DNA of 64,000 nt from UBA9980 sp964436235 (GCA_964436235.1 CAYTCW010000001.1:45701-109700), one strand, 5' to 3'; positions 16,256-25,488 are shown, counted from the first letter of the stretch. Notes: a model not told the origin generated them from the letters alone. Numbers and translations are program-made.

Positions 16256-18517
16256 TTGGTAAAATTCGCTTTGAAATATAAATTCATACTCTGGATCGCC
16301 TTTCTTGTCACTTTTATCATCGTTACAGCATCTTCCTTTTCGCTATATCATGTCAAGCGCATATTAACCGCGGGCCTCGAAACGCCGGGAATCAGTATGG
16401 CAGCGGCTCTTGCTTCGATGCTGCCGGCCGCCTTTAATAATAAATCGGGCGAAGAACTTTCAAGCCTGGCGGAGCATATAGTTAAAGCCAGCTCCAATAT
16501 TATCGAAATAACGGTTTACGATACGAACTGGATCTGCGCCGCCCATGCCAAAAAAGGCGGCGGGCCTTCGCTTATAGGAAAAGCTCTTGCGAGGGCCGAC
16601 AGGGTCAAATATATCAACGCCAAAACGGCTTCCCGCATAAATGAAGAACCCGCCGAAGATTACGCCGAATTCGCTTCGCTCATAAATTCAGGCGGAACCC
16701 GTTTCGGCTGCGTGTCCATAAAATATGCGACGGTTAATTACAATAATGAAATCAAAACGGCCATTAATTTTATTATCGCGCTTTCATTGATATCCCTTTT
16801 TGCGGGCATAGCGTTTTCCGTGCTCATGGCCAATTTTATAACCAGAAAACTTAAAATCCTTATAGAACGAGTCGAGCGCGTTGCCCGCGGCGATTATTCG
16901 AAACAGGCGGAAATCGAGTCGAGCGATGAAATCGGACTGCTGTCGGCGCGATTTAACGAAATGACGCAGGGGCTCCTCGAAAAAACCAGGATAATGCGTT
17001 TCGTTCCGGAAACGCTTACCAGCGCAGTTAAAAACGACAGCGATTTTTTTAATCAAAGCGGCATTGAAAGAAAAGTTACGGTTTTATTTATCGATATCCG
17101 TAATTTTACGGGCATGTCCGAATCGAACCCGCCCGATGAAATGATTAAAATGTTAAATGGCTATCTTGAAGCCATGACGGATGTTATCAAACGCAATAAC
17201 GGTGTGGTGGATAAATTCATCGGCGATGCGATCATGGCCGTTTTTTATCCCGGCGATAATCTCGATGATGAAATAAGGGCCGTCACCTGCGCGATTCAGA
17301 TGAACGAGGCGCTGTGGCACTTCAATCACGCCCGCGAAACCTCCGGTTCTTTTAAAATTCAGATCGGCGTGGGAATTAATACCGGTAAAGTAATAGCCGG
17401 CATGATCGGCTCGAATTCGGGCCGTCTTGATTATACGGTCATAGGCGATACGGTTAATACGGCCTCGCGCTTAGAAGGTCTTTCTAAAGAAGGAAAATAT
17501 ACGAAAATAGTGGTCTCCGAAACTACTTACGAGGCCGTTAAAAATATCTTCGACGCGGAGCTTATGCCGCCGATGGAAGTTAAAGGAAAAAAAGAGATCG
17601 TTAAATTATACGAAATTATAGGTTTAAAAGATATAGATAAACTTATTGCAGGATTGGAATCGCCCGACGACAGGCGCCGTTATGATGCGGTTAGCATGAT
17701 AGGGCTTACCGGGCGGCCTGAGTTAATTAAAAATATACTGCCAATGATAAACGATTCATCTCATTTAGTTAAAATGGCATCGGTTTCGGCGCTCAAAAAT
17801 CTTATGCTGATGGATTTCGAGTTAGTTAAATTGCTTTTCAGCGTTCTGGAGTCTGAAACTAATACTCACGTAATATCTAATTTCGTTCTGGAGATAGGGT
17901 TGATAGGAGAAGATGAAGACCGTAAAAAACTTCTTGAATATATCGATCACGACGATTCGCGGGTAAGGGCTAACGCTATAGAATCCATAGGCTATATTAA
18001 AGATAAAAGTTTTATAACCGGCGTTTTGGAAAAAAAACTTTCTGATTCAAATAACCGTAACCGCGCAAACGCCGCCATACGCCTTTATCAGCTCGGCGAA
18101 ATTTCCGGCGTTAAGGCGCTTATCGAAATGTGCGATGACGGCTCTAATTATTTGATGCGCGCTTCGGGCGCCTACGGCATAGGCGAAATAACTTCGAAGG
18201 AGCAGGCGCGCGTTATCGCCGAAAAAATCGGGAATGTAAACGATTTTTTTTCCGGCGGACGGCTCGCTCTTCTTGAAACGGCCCGGCTGAAGCTCGAAGC
18301 GCTTCTCGATGACCCGGAAACTATAGTCAAAATCAATGCCGCGCGGGCTCTCGGCCGCATGGGCAACCCTCTTGCGGTAACCGCTTTAGTCAATAAAATC
18401 AAAGACCTGAACCGCAAAGACGAGCTCTATCAGCCCGTGCTCGACGCGCTAAAAGAGCTCAGCTCGCCGAATGTTTTTCGCCAGTTAGAACGCCGCTTTA
18501 TCGACGGCATTGAATAA
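16256..18517 (+). CDS. Membrane adenylate cyclase (class IIIb) with C-terminal HEAT repeats
   Basis: About 753 residues: membrane helix (about 7-30), extracytoplasmic sensor region, second helix (about 169-195), HAMP (to about 245), class III cyclase domain (about 265-448) and HEAT repeats to the end. Catalytic residues are present: metal-binding D280 (FIDIRNFT) and D324 (KFIGDAIM), purine-binding K320, and the N and R of YTVIGDTVNTASRLE. Lys plus Thr (YTVIG instead of YDVWG) fits class IIIb adenylate, not guanylate, cyclase. I chose TTG 16256, which has AAAGGCGG seven bases upstream; ATG 16208 is inside a terminator. The HEAT tail is unusual for this family and may be a protein-docking or regulatory surface. 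Confidence 0.88.
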   Translation: MVKFALKYKFILWIAFLVTFIIVTASSFSLYHVKRILTAGLETPGISMAAALASMLPAAFNNKSGEELSSLAEHIVKASSNIIEITVYDTNWICAAHAKKGGGPSLIGKALARADRVKYINAKTASRINEEPAEDYAEFASLINSGGTRFGCVSIKYATVNYNNEIKTAINFIIALSLISLFAGIAFSVLMANFITRKLKILIERVERVARGDYSKQAEIESSDEIGLLSARFNEMTQGLLEKTRIMRFVPETLTSAVKNDSDFFNQSGIERKVTVLFIDIRNFTGMSESNPPDEMIKMLNGYLEAMTDVIKRNNGVVDKFIGDAIMAVFYPGDNLDDEIRAVTCAIQMNEALWHFNHARETSGSFKIQIGVGINTGKVIAGMIGSNSGRLDYTVIGDTVNTASRLEGLSKEGKYTKIVVSETTYEAVKNIFDAELMPPMEVKGKKEIVKLYEIIGLKDIDKLIAGLESPDDRRRYDAVSMIGLTGRPELIKNILPMINDSSHLVKMASVSALKNLMLMDFELVKLLFSVLESETNTHVISNFVLEIGLIGEDEDRKKLLEYIDHDDSRVRANAIESIGYIKDKSFITGVLEKKLSDSNNRNRANAAIRLYQLGEISGVKALIEMCDDGSNYLMRASGAYGIGEITSKEQARVIAEKIGNVNDFFSGGRLALLETARLKLEALLDDPETIVKINAARALGRMGNPLAVTALVNKIKDLNRKDELYQPVLDALKELSSPNVFRQLERRFIDGIE

Positions 18518-18564
18518 ATCGGCGCTTTTTTAAAAACTAAAATAATTTATTATAAATAAAAACT

Positions 18565-19197
18565 TTATAAGATATCGGAAACGCTTTTCGGTATTTTTGG
18601 CGCCAGCTTTTTTTCGATCGCCGGCAGAGTTTTATCGATCTGGATATTCATAGCCGCAAGAGTTTTCATTTTATCGCGGACCACTATATAAAGCGCGCAG
18701 TCGAGGCCGTATGAAAAAAGAGCGTCATATACGCGGCCGCGAAGCTCGTCGATGCCTTTGAATCGCCGGCCGGGTTCTATATAATCGGATATGAATATTA
18801 TTTTTTCGAGAGCGTTCATATTGGGACGGCCGAGGGTGTGCCATTTGATGGCCGATATTATGGCGCGGTCGGTTATTTTGAACCTGTCCTGCGCTATAAT
18901 GGCAGATACATGGCCGTGAAGCAGGCCGGCGTTTTGCATAACGCCCTCTGAAAGAGTGTGCGGGCAGTAAAGATTGACGGCGAGCTGCATCTGATCGAGC
19001 GTGAATCTTTTTGCGGCGTCGTGTAATAAAGCCGCGACGGAGCAATTTTTTATGAGCGCGTAATTAGACGAGGCGGCCGCTAACTGAACGGCCGCCGCTT
19101 CGACTCCGCGGCTGTGCGCGAATAGTTTCGCGCTAAGCCGTGTTTTTAAATATTTTATTATTTTATTGCGTAAATTTAGAAATTCTTTATCATTCAT
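18565..19197 (-). CDS. yqeK: HD-domain nucleotide hydrolase YqeK
   Basis: A 210-residue HD protein of the YqeK family, known as a symmetrical Ap4A hydrolase. Metal/catalytic motifs are present: HSRGVE, LLHDAAK, LLHGHVSA, IKWHTLGRPNM and IFISDYIEPGR. It overlaps the end of obg by 8 bp, so the two are translationally coupled. nadD, obg and yqeK commonly travel together with the L21-L27 genes. It is the last gene of this operon and faces the adenylate cyclase convergently. Confidence 0.9.
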   Translation of the reverse strand: MNDKEFLNLRNKIIKYLKTRLSAKLFAHSRGVEAAAVQLAAASSNYALIKNCSVAALLHDAAKRFTLDQMQLAVNLYCPHTLSEGVMQNAGLLHGHVSAIIAQDRFKITDRAIISAIKWHTLGRPNMNALEKIIFISDYIEPGRRFKGIDELRGRVYDALFSYGLDCALYIVVRDKMKTLAAMNIQIDKTLPAIEKKLAPKIPKSVSDIL

Positions 19198-20718
19198 CCT
19201 GATATTCGAAGGCGAACTCTTTTATATAGACCGTATCGCCGTTTTTAGCGCCCGCTTTCAACAGCGCTTTATCTACCATGTATCTTTTCAGCATTCGTTT
19301 GAAATAATAAAGCGCGTCATCGGCTTTAAAATTAACTCTTTTAACTTCGGCTTCCAACTCTTTCGAAACCACCTGGAACTCGTTTCCGTCGAGCTTTTCG
19401 ATTTTTACGGCAGGCGTTTTTTTGCGGCGCGCCGTCTTTTTAATTATGGTAGCGTAGCTGACGCCGATCGCGCCCGGATCTACGCCGCCATCCGATCCTA
19501 TTATAANNNNNNNNNNNNNNNNNNNNNNNNNNNNNNNNNNNNNNNNNNNNNNNNNNNNNNNNNNNNNNNNNNNNNNNNNNNNNNNNNNNNNNNNNNNNNN
19601 NNNNNNGCGTAGCTGACGCCGATCGCGCCCGGATCTACGCCGCCATCCGATCCTATTATAAGTTCGGATGAATCGGCGGAAGTTTCGGCGCTGCTTGACG
19701 CGCAGGACTCGGAGTGGATTTTAAGATCGTACATCTGCTTTATAAGCGCGTCGAGATTGAGCCCTGAAAGCCCCGATATTTTAATTAATTTAGCGTCTTT
19801 GAAAGTTTTTAGTCTTTTGATTTTTTTTACGAAATTATCGTAATGATCGTTGGAATCGGGGATATCCATTTTATTTACGGCTATTATAAAAGGAAGGCCC
19901 GCGAGTTTTTTCGAATATGCTTTGAGCTCTTTAGCTAGGGTTTTAAGGTCTTCTAATGGTTCGGGCCTTTCGAAGCCCGTCATATCGATTACGTAAACGA
20001 TTGCGCGAGTGCGCTCGATGTGTTTTAAAAATTTATTGCCGAGGCCCGCTCCGGTGTGGGCGCCTTCGATAATTCCCGGAATGTCGGCGACAACCATTAC
20101 TTTATCGTAGTCGAGCCTTACGACGCCGAGGTTCGGCGAGAGCGTGGTGAATGGATAGTTGGCTATTTTCGGCGTGGCTTTGGATATTTTAGATAAAATA
20201 GTCGATTTGCCGGCATTCGGAAAACCGACGAGGCCGATATCGGCTATTAATTTAAGGACCAATTTAATTTCGAGTTCCGCGCCTTCTTCGCCGAGTTCGC
20301 AGTAGCGGGGCGCATGACGCACTGGACTTGTGAAGCGCGTGTTTCCCCGTCCGCCCCGCCCGCCGGCGGTTATCAAGTAAGACGCGCCGTCGGAGGCAAG
20401 ATCGCTTAAAAGCGCGTCGGTTTTTGCGTCGAAAACCTGAGTGCCGACCGGAACTTTAATGACCAAGTCGCGACCGTTTTTGCCGTGCATATTCGAACCT
20501 AAGCCATGGCCGCCGTCTTCGCTTTTAAATATGCGGTTGTATTTAAAATCCAGAAGGGTTTGCATGTCGGTTGTAGCTAAAAGAATTATCGCGCCGGCAT
20601 TTCCGCCGTCGCCGCCGTCGGGCCCGCCCTTGGGAACGTATTTTTCCCTTCTGAAACTGATGCATCCGTTTCCGCCGTCGCCGGCTTTTACGCTTATAAC
20701 GGCTTCATCTATGAACAT
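19190..20718 (-). CDS. obg: Ribosome-associated GTPase Obg (split by a false assembly gap)
   Basis: Obg/CgtA GTPase acting in late 50S assembly and stress signalling. The N-terminal glycine-rich OBG fold (SVKAGDGGNGCISFRREKY, GGDGGNAG), the G domain (GFPNAGKSTILS, DIPGIIEGAH, NKMD) and the C-terminal OCT domain (VNFKADDALYYFKRMLKRY to VYIKEFAFEY) are all present. As given, 100 Ns flanked by identical 55-bp copies break the frame. Removing one copy plus the Ns (155 bp) joins both halves in frame and gives 457 residues, normal for Obg with an OCT domain. The stop overlaps the yqeK start. Confidence 0.95.
19452..19661. other. False scaffold gap: 100 N flanked by identical 55-bp copies
   Basis: Bases 19452-19506 and 19607-19661 are identical (55 bp), with 100 Ns at 19507-19606. 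Contig ends that overlap by a k-mer-sized stretch were probably scaffolded without being merged. Collapsing them restores obg, so this is not a biological repeat. Confidence 0.95.
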
Positions 20719-20763
20719 AATAACTCACCAACACTTTTCATTTTTATTTTATAAATTGCCCTG

Positions 20764-21351
20764 CTAAACTTTATACAAATCATTAGCGACGATATAGTCG
20801 TAAACTTTTTCCGGCAACAGATAACGGGCGGAGCCGCCTGATTTGAACGCTTCCCTGATCTGGGTGGATGATATATCTATATTTTCGAATGAATTCAAAA
20901 AAACGGCCGCCGCGAGAACCTCCGGCTGTATCGCGCTGTCGTTTAAATTTTCGCCTCTCGGCGCTATCACCAATCTGGCGTTGCGGATTATAGTCCGGTA
21001 ATTGCGGTATTTATGGAACATGCAAAGCGTATCGGCGCCGCTGATATAAAAAAGCTCGGCGCCGCAGGTTTGCCGCTTGAATTCAAGAATGGTTTCGTAG
21101 GTGTAGGCCGTTTCGGTCTTTCGCGATTCTATATCCGAAAATAGAAAAAAATGGTTATCCTCAATAGCAAGGAAAACCATTTTTTCCCTATGGGATATAT
21201 CAATAATTTGTGAATTATCTTTGTGCGGCACAACGCTCGTGGGAAGAAAAAAAACTTTTTCAAGTCCTAATTCGATCCTGGCGCATTCCGCGAGGCGGAG
21301 GTGCGCGATATGAATCGGATTGAACGTTCCGCCGAAAATTCCAACTCGCAT
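20764..21351 (-). CDS. nadD: Nicotinate-nucleotide adenylyltransferase
   Basis: A 195-residue NAD biosynthesis enzyme that adenylylates nicotinate mononucleotide to NaAD. The nucleotidyltransferase signature GGTFNPIHIAHL is at the N-terminus and the ISSTQIR motif is near the C-terminus. It also has FLPTSVVPHKD and ISGADTL. It lies between rpmA and obg in the ribosomal/GTPase operon; in many Firmicutes nadD is placed after obg, so the order here differs slightly. Confidence 0.95.
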   Translation of the reverse strand: MRVGIFGGTFNPIHIAHLRLAECARIELGLEKVFFLPTSVVPHKDNSQIIDISHREKMVFLAIEDNHFFLFSDIESRKTETAYTYETILEFKRQTCGAELFYISGADTLCMFHKYRNYRTIIRNARLVIAPRGENLNDSAIQPEVLAAAVFLNSFENIDISSTQIREAFKSGGSARYLLPEKVYDYIVANDLYKV

Positions 21352-21383
21352 TTTAATTTTTCGTTTATTTTTTATAAAACCGA

Positions 21384-21647
21384 TTAAGCGGCCTGCTGTT
21401 CAACAGGAACGATAATCACGCGGCGTTTACCTTTGCCGAAAGATTTGAATTCGACTTTACCGCAAACTTTTGCGAATAAAGTGTCATCGCCGCCGCGGCC
21501 GACGTTAAGGCCGGGGTGGAAATGCGTTCCACGCTGGCGCACAAGTATAGTGCCGCCTTTTACCATTTCGCCCGCGAATTTTTTTACGCCGAGGCGCTTT
21601 GATTGAGAATCGCGACCGTTAACCGCGGATGCTGCTTTTTTACCCAT
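21384..21647 (-). CDS. rpmA: 50S ribosomal protein L27, without N-terminal extension
   Basis: An 87-residue bL27 beginning MGKKAASAVNGRDSQ and containing KRLGVKKF and RQRGTHFHPGLNVG. Its N-terminal tail reaches the peptidyl-transferase centre. In Firmicutes and some other phyla, bL27 carries a roughly 9-residue extension that the Prp protease removes. Here none exists: an in-frame stop (TGA of AGGTGAAAT) lies three codons before the ATG and overlaps the Shine-Dalgarno. Yet a prp gene sits immediately upstream. Confidence 0.97.
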   Translation of the reverse strand: MGKKAASAVNGRDSQSKRLGVKKFAGEMVKGGTILVRQRGTHFHPGLNVGRGGDDTLFAKVCGKVEFKSFGKGKRRVIIVPVEQQAA

Positions 21648-21674
21648 TTTATTTCACCTGCCTGGTTTTAATCT

Positions 21675-22004
21675 TTATTTAGTTTCAATAATTTTAATTA
21701 CTTCGCCGTATTTTTCGTTTATCGACATAAAGCCGAGCTTGACGCTTTCGGTTAGAAGATGGAGACCGGCAGCGCTTTCGCCGCGGATTCCGTCCGGCAA
21801 ACTCAGTTCTATAAGGCCTTTTTTAATTACTCCGCTGAGCTTTATCTTTAAAAGTTTTGTAACGCTCCGTGAAAAATTTAACGCGAGGGCCGAGGCCGCC
21901 GCGCATATAATGTTCTCACCGCCTGCCGCCGAATCGTCGTGGCCGCTGAAAACAAAACTTTTTAAAACCCGCTTGCTTCCGTAATTAAATTCAGCTGTTA
22001 TCAA
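21675..22004 (-). CDS. prp: Ribosomal-processing cysteine protease Prp (YsxB)
   Basis: A 109-residue Prp/YsxB-family protein between rplU and rpmA, its conserved position. The catalytic His22 (SGHDD) and Cys34 (NIICAAASAL) are at the usual positions. The residue three before the Cys, normally Asp, reads Asn here, with Glu next to it. The start is a TTG at 22004 with no strong ribosome site, and no better in-frame start exists before an upstream stop. Its standard substrate extension on L27 is missing here, so it may act on something else or be a relic. Confidence 0.88.
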   Translation of the reverse strand: MITAEFNYGSKRVLKSFVFSGHDDSAAGGENIICAAASALALNFSRSVTKLLKIKLSGVIKKGLIELSLPDGIRGESAAGLHLLTESVKLGFMSINEKYGEVIKIIETK

Positions 22005-22040
22005 AAAGAAACACGCACCATTTCAAAGTTTCGGATCGGA

Positions 22041-22355
22041 TTATCTGCTTTTTATCTGACCGATTTCAACTTTTGTGTAATGGGCCCTGAAGCCTCTTTT
22101 ACGGAAATAGTCTTTTCTTTTTTTGAATTTCATGATAACGACTTTCTTTTCGCGGCCGTGCGTGAGGATCGTGGCTTCTACATTAGCGCCGTCAACTTTA
22201 GGCTGGCCGATCGTAACGTTAGCGCCGTCGCTTAACATTAAAACGTTGTCGAAATTAATAGTCGAATTAACCTCGCCTTCGAGTTTATTGATGCGGATAC
22301 GATCGCCGGGCGCTACTTTATATTGTTTGCCTCCGGTAGTGATTACTGCGTACAT
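22041..22355 (-). CDS. rplU: 50S ribosomal protein L21
   Basis: A 104-residue bL21 with the typical start MYAVITTGGKQYKVAPGD and the RNA-binding KKRKDYFRKRGFRAHYT segment. A strong GAAGGAGGTG ribosome site precedes the ATG. It is the first gene of rplU-prp-rpmA-nadD-obg-yqeK and is driven by the consensus promoter about 80 bp upstream. Confidence 0.98.
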   Translation of the reverse strand: MYAVITTGGKQYKVAPGDRIRINKLEGEVNSTINFDNVLMLSDGANVTIGQPKVDGANVEATILTHGREKKVVIMKFKKRKDYFRKRGFRAHYTKVEIGQIKSR

Positions 22356-22435
22356 TGTTGGGCACCTCCTTCTTATTTTATATTTTAGTATAAAAAAATT
22401 AATATTTTTTATTTATGCAAATTAAAAATCGTTTA

Positions 22436-22465
22436 ATTATACCAAAAAGTTATAATAATTGTCAA
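22436..22465 (-). promoter_or_regulatory. Consensus sigma70 promoter for the rplU operon
   Basis: TTGACA (22460-22465), 18 bp, TATAAT (22436-22441) on the minus strand. The leader of about 74 nt is AT-rich and shows no obvious L21 autoregulatory structure. Confidence 0.88.
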
Positions 22466-22550
22466 TATCTTTCTTTAATTTTTTATCTTTGTAGTTATTT
22501 TATTTAAGTTTTCGGATATTTTCCGAACTGATGGCTGTTTTGGAACAATA

Positions 22551-22883
22551 CTAATAATAGACGTTTTCTAAGAAAAACTCTTCGCCGGATATGACTTTGA
22601 GGTCTTCGGAACTGCACCGGCTGCACACGTAACCGGATTCCACTAAATTCTGACACTGATTGCATTTCAGCCTTGCCGGCATCCATTCTATTTCAATGGC
22701 CATCTCAGGCTGAAGATTATTCGGTCCGACGGCTTTGACGAAAAGATCGAGCAAAACTTTTTCGGTGATATTGGTAAGCCTTCCGACTTTGAATTTTACC
22801 TTCGAAGCGTTTTGTATTTTATGATTGCTGATCTGAGTGACTATGTCGTTTATTATTTGTTCCTGGCGTATTAATTCCTGCAT
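22551..22883 (-). CDS. HypA/HybF-like zinc-ribbon protein lacking His2
   Basis: A 110-residue protein with HypA-type fold and length: an N-terminal helix (MQELIRQEQIINDIV), the FKVGRLTNITEKVLLDLF core, EIEWMPARLKC, a zinc site (C74, C77, C87, C90) and a final strand. Genuine HypA begins MHE, and His2 with the N-terminus binds nickel for hydrogenase or urease. Here residue 2 is Gln. No other hyp, hydrogenase or urease gene is in the window. I infer a structural homologue with a different role. It follows the HEAT-repeat gene on the same strand by 69 bp. Confidence 0.72.
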   Translation of the reverse strand: MQELIRQEQIINDIVTQISNHKIQNASKVKFKVGRLTNITEKVLLDLFVKAVGPNNLQPEMAIEIEWMPARLKCNQCQNLVESGYVCSRCSSEDLKVISGEEFFLENVYY

Positions 22884-22952
22884 TGATTTTCGGGCCCCTT
22901 TCTTTTATGACGCGCGGAAAGCCGGAGAACCGCAGGCGCGTCGCCGGTTCTA

Positions 22953-25367
22953 TTATTTATTCAGCTTTGAAAGCGATTCTTTGGCGTATTTAACGACCCA
23001 GTGACTGCTGTCGTTTAACGCGCTTTTCAGCGCTTCGCATGCCGCCGGTTCCGATTTGAAATTGCCAAGAGCTATGGCTGCAAATGATCTTACATTTTCA
23101 TATCTGTCGCCTATCATTTTTATCAGCGGCGTTAATATTTTAGGGTTGGAGCAATTTTTCAGCGACTTAACCGTATGGAACCTGAGTTCGTCGTCTTCGC
23201 TTTGAAGAAATTGAAGAAGCAGCTCTAAAGATTCATCGTCGCCGATTTTACCGAGCCCCTTGATAATAATTTTTTTGATGTCTAAACTGTTTGAATCGAT
23301 ATACTTTTTAAAAACCGTGGTGCTACTTTTTTCGGCCTTGTCGGCAAGCGCGCGCAGAGCCCAGTAAACGATATCGGCGTTGGCGCCGGCCCGTTCGAGT
23401 TCTTTTTTCAGATTTGTTACGGCGTTTTCGCCGAGAACGGCCAGCGACTCGGCCGCCGCTTTTCTTACCGGCCAGTAGCGGTCTTTGAGAGATTCGATGA
23501 GAGCGGCCGTGATTTTTTCGTCGTCGTTAGCGAGCCGGCCGAGCGCCCTTGCCGCATGAAAGCGCGTTTCTTTTTCGCCGGATTTAAGATATGGCAGCAA
23601 TTCGAAGGCGATCTCGCGGCTTTTAGATTTGCTCAATAATTCGATGGCCTTGTTGTGTGACGATTTTAAGTTTTTAAGTATGTCTATGAAAAATTTTTCG
23701 TCGATTTCGAATTCGAACTGCATTAAAACTTCGAGGGCGCGTTCGACTATTTCCTGGCGCGCGGAGTGTCTGGTTATGGTTTTAATAAGAGGAAGTATGC
23801 AGTTTTTAGAAGCGTTTTTTTCAAGCGCGCCGATGGCCCAGTAGCATATGTCGGGATTTTCGGAGTCGAGACTGTTTATAATGGCGTATTCGGCGTTAGC
23901 GCCTATCGCGCCCAAAGTTTGAAATGCCATGTAAGCGAGTCGGTTCGAACCTTTTTCTACTGCGCGCGCAAGGGCGGGCACAGCGTCCGGATTTTTGATT
24001 TTAGCGGCTATGGCTATGGCTTCAGAAGCGGTGAATTCGTCGGGATCGTTAATTAAGGTTATGACCTCGGATATGGCTTCGTCGCCTAAGAGCGAATATA
24101 GAGAAATAAGCGCCTGACGCCTTACCAAGTAAGAGGAGTCTTCGAGAGCGGAATATAAAAAATGTCGCATATCGAAATAATCTTTTCCGCCGAGCGCGGC
24201 GGTCGCCGAGATTCTTACGTCTTCGCGGGGATCTTCGAGCAGCGCAGGGACCGCGTCGCACGCCGAAGGCGTTTTAATTTCGAAAAGGGCGGCTACGGCT
24301 GTTGTTACGATTTCAGGGTTTTCGCCTTCTATTGAATCGAGTATATATTTTTTCGCATCGTCGCCGGCGATGCGCCCTAAAGTTTTTAACGCTTCTTTTT
24401 TTAATTCGTCGCTGCTTTTATCGTTAAGAAGCGAGGCTATTACCGGAAGCGTTTCAGCGGCGAGCGAACCGTCGATGTTTTTAACCGCTATAATTTTTTC
24501 GCCTTCGGAATCTGAATTTTGCAGCAGTTTTATAAGCTGCTGCTGGGCGCGCGTTCCGCCGAGCTCACCGAGGACTTTCGCGCCCGTTTCGCGGACGCGG
24601 GCTTCGGTATCTGAAAGCGAGGCGAGAATGGAATTGGTTATGCGGTCCTTAAGCTCCGTTTTTTCGCCGCCGTCGTTCATTTCGCTTTCCGTTTGAATAT
24701 CGGGGTTTTCGCCCGTGAATTTAAATTTGCCGAGAGCTTCGGTGGCGGCTACTCTTACGTACCAGGATTTATCGGATATCGCTTCGATCAGAGCGTTCGC
24801 CGAAGAGTGCGAGCCTATTTTACCCAGAGCGACGGCGGCGTTTTTGCGTATCGCGAAATTAGCGTCGCCGGAAAGAAGGCGCTCGACCGCCGGGACCGCT
24901 TCGGCGCTTTTAAGTTCTCCAAGGCAGTAGAGCGAATAAAGCCTTATAAAGTCGTCGGGCGAGCCGAGCGCCTCGATAAGAGGTTTAACGGCCGAAGCGC
25001 CGACTTTTATAAGCGCGCGGGCCGAGTACATATTTATTTCGTTTTCTTCGTATGAAGCGAAAGAATTTATAAGAAGGCTTATGGCTCTGTCGTCGGCTAT
25101 AGTCGCTAATATTTGAGATGACCAGAACCTTATGTCTTCGTTCGGATCGGATATGGCGTTGACTAAACTTTCGCAAACGCGGGGACCGATCGAAATTAAT
25201 TTTTTTGCGGCCGCTTCACGGACCGGCCAGTAAGCGTCGCAGAGAAGTTCGATAAGGCCCTGCGCTTCGGAACGGCCCAAATTTTCGCTGCTTAAGCCGG
25301 CTATCAAATAAAGCCTTTTATTTTTATCGTCGATTTTTTTTATTTCGGTTATAGATAAAGCTGACAC
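22953..25367 (-). CDS. HEAT-repeat protein (804 residues)
   Basis: An almost uninterrupted solenoid of roughly 25 HEAT/PBS-lyase-type repeats of about 31 residues, with recurrent signatures such as DAYWPVREAAAKKL, DKSWYVRVAATEALG and DRYWPVRKAAAESLA. There is no signal peptide or membrane segment, so it is probably cytoplasmic. No catalytic domain is visible; the solenoid suggests a scaffold or binding protein. Its own promoter (25423-25451) diverges from the Tad operon promoter. It is one of five HEAT-containing genes in this window, and its partner is unknown. Confidence 0.85.
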   Translation of the reverse strand: MSALSITEIKKIDDKNKRLYLIAGLSSENLGRSEAQGLIELLCDAYWPVREAAAKKLISIGPRVCESLVNAISDPNEDIRFWSSQILATIADDRAISLLINSFASYEENEINMYSARALIKVGASAVKPLIEALGSPDDFIRLYSLYCLGELKSAEAVPAVERLLSGDANFAIRKNAAVALGKIGSHSSANALIEAISDKSWYVRVAATEALGKFKFTGENPDIQTESEMNDGGEKTELKDRITNSILASLSDTEARVRETGAKVLGELGGTRAQQQLIKLLQNSDSEGEKIIAVKNIDGSLAAETLPVIASLLNDKSSDELKKEALKTLGRIAGDDAKKYILDSIEGENPEIVTTAVAALFEIKTPSACDAVPALLEDPREDVRISATAALGGKDYFDMRHFLYSALEDSSYLVRRQALISLYSLLGDEAISEVITLINDPDEFTASEAIAIAAKIKNPDAVPALARAVEKGSNRLAYMAFQTLGAIGANAEYAIINSLDSENPDICYWAIGALEKNASKNCILPLIKTITRHSARQEIVERALEVLMQFEFEIDEKFFIDILKNLKSSHNKAIELLSKSKSREIAFELLPYLKSGEKETRFHAARALGRLANDDEKITAALIESLKDRYWPVRKAAAESLAVLGENAVTNLKKELERAGANADIVYWALRALADKAEKSSTTVFKKYIDSNSLDIKKIIIKGLGKIGDDESLELLLQFLQSEDDELRFHTVKSLKNCSNPKILTPLIKMIGDRYENVRSFAAIALGNFKSEPAACEALKSALNDSSHWVVKYAKESLSKLNK

Positions 25368-25422
25368 CGCCGTACCTCTTTTATTATGATTAAATTTTTA
25401 ATACGCTTAGTTTCAGGATATT

Positions 25423-25451
25423 ATTATATACCAAAAATACTAAAATTTCAA
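25423..25451 (-). promoter_or_regulatory. sigma70-type promoter for the HEAT gene
   Basis: TTGAAA (25446-25451), 17 bp, TATAAT (25423-25428) on the minus strand, about 55 bp before the ATG at 25367. Confidence 0.78.
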
Positions 25452-25488
25452 CAAAAAAAATGCGTAAAAAATATATAAAAATAATTGT

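Noticed and set aside
19166..19612. Plus-strand open frame running into the N gap
   Set aside because: It is antisense to the Obg C-terminal domain and ends in Ns.
22507..22531. Hairpin TTCGGA/TCCGAA after the HypA-like gene as a terminator
   Set aside because: Short stem and no U-tract downstream on the minus strand.
22953..25367. HEAT proteins as phycobilisome lyases
   Set aside because: PBS-lyase-type HEAT repeats are generic; there are no phycobiliprotein or pigment genes here.
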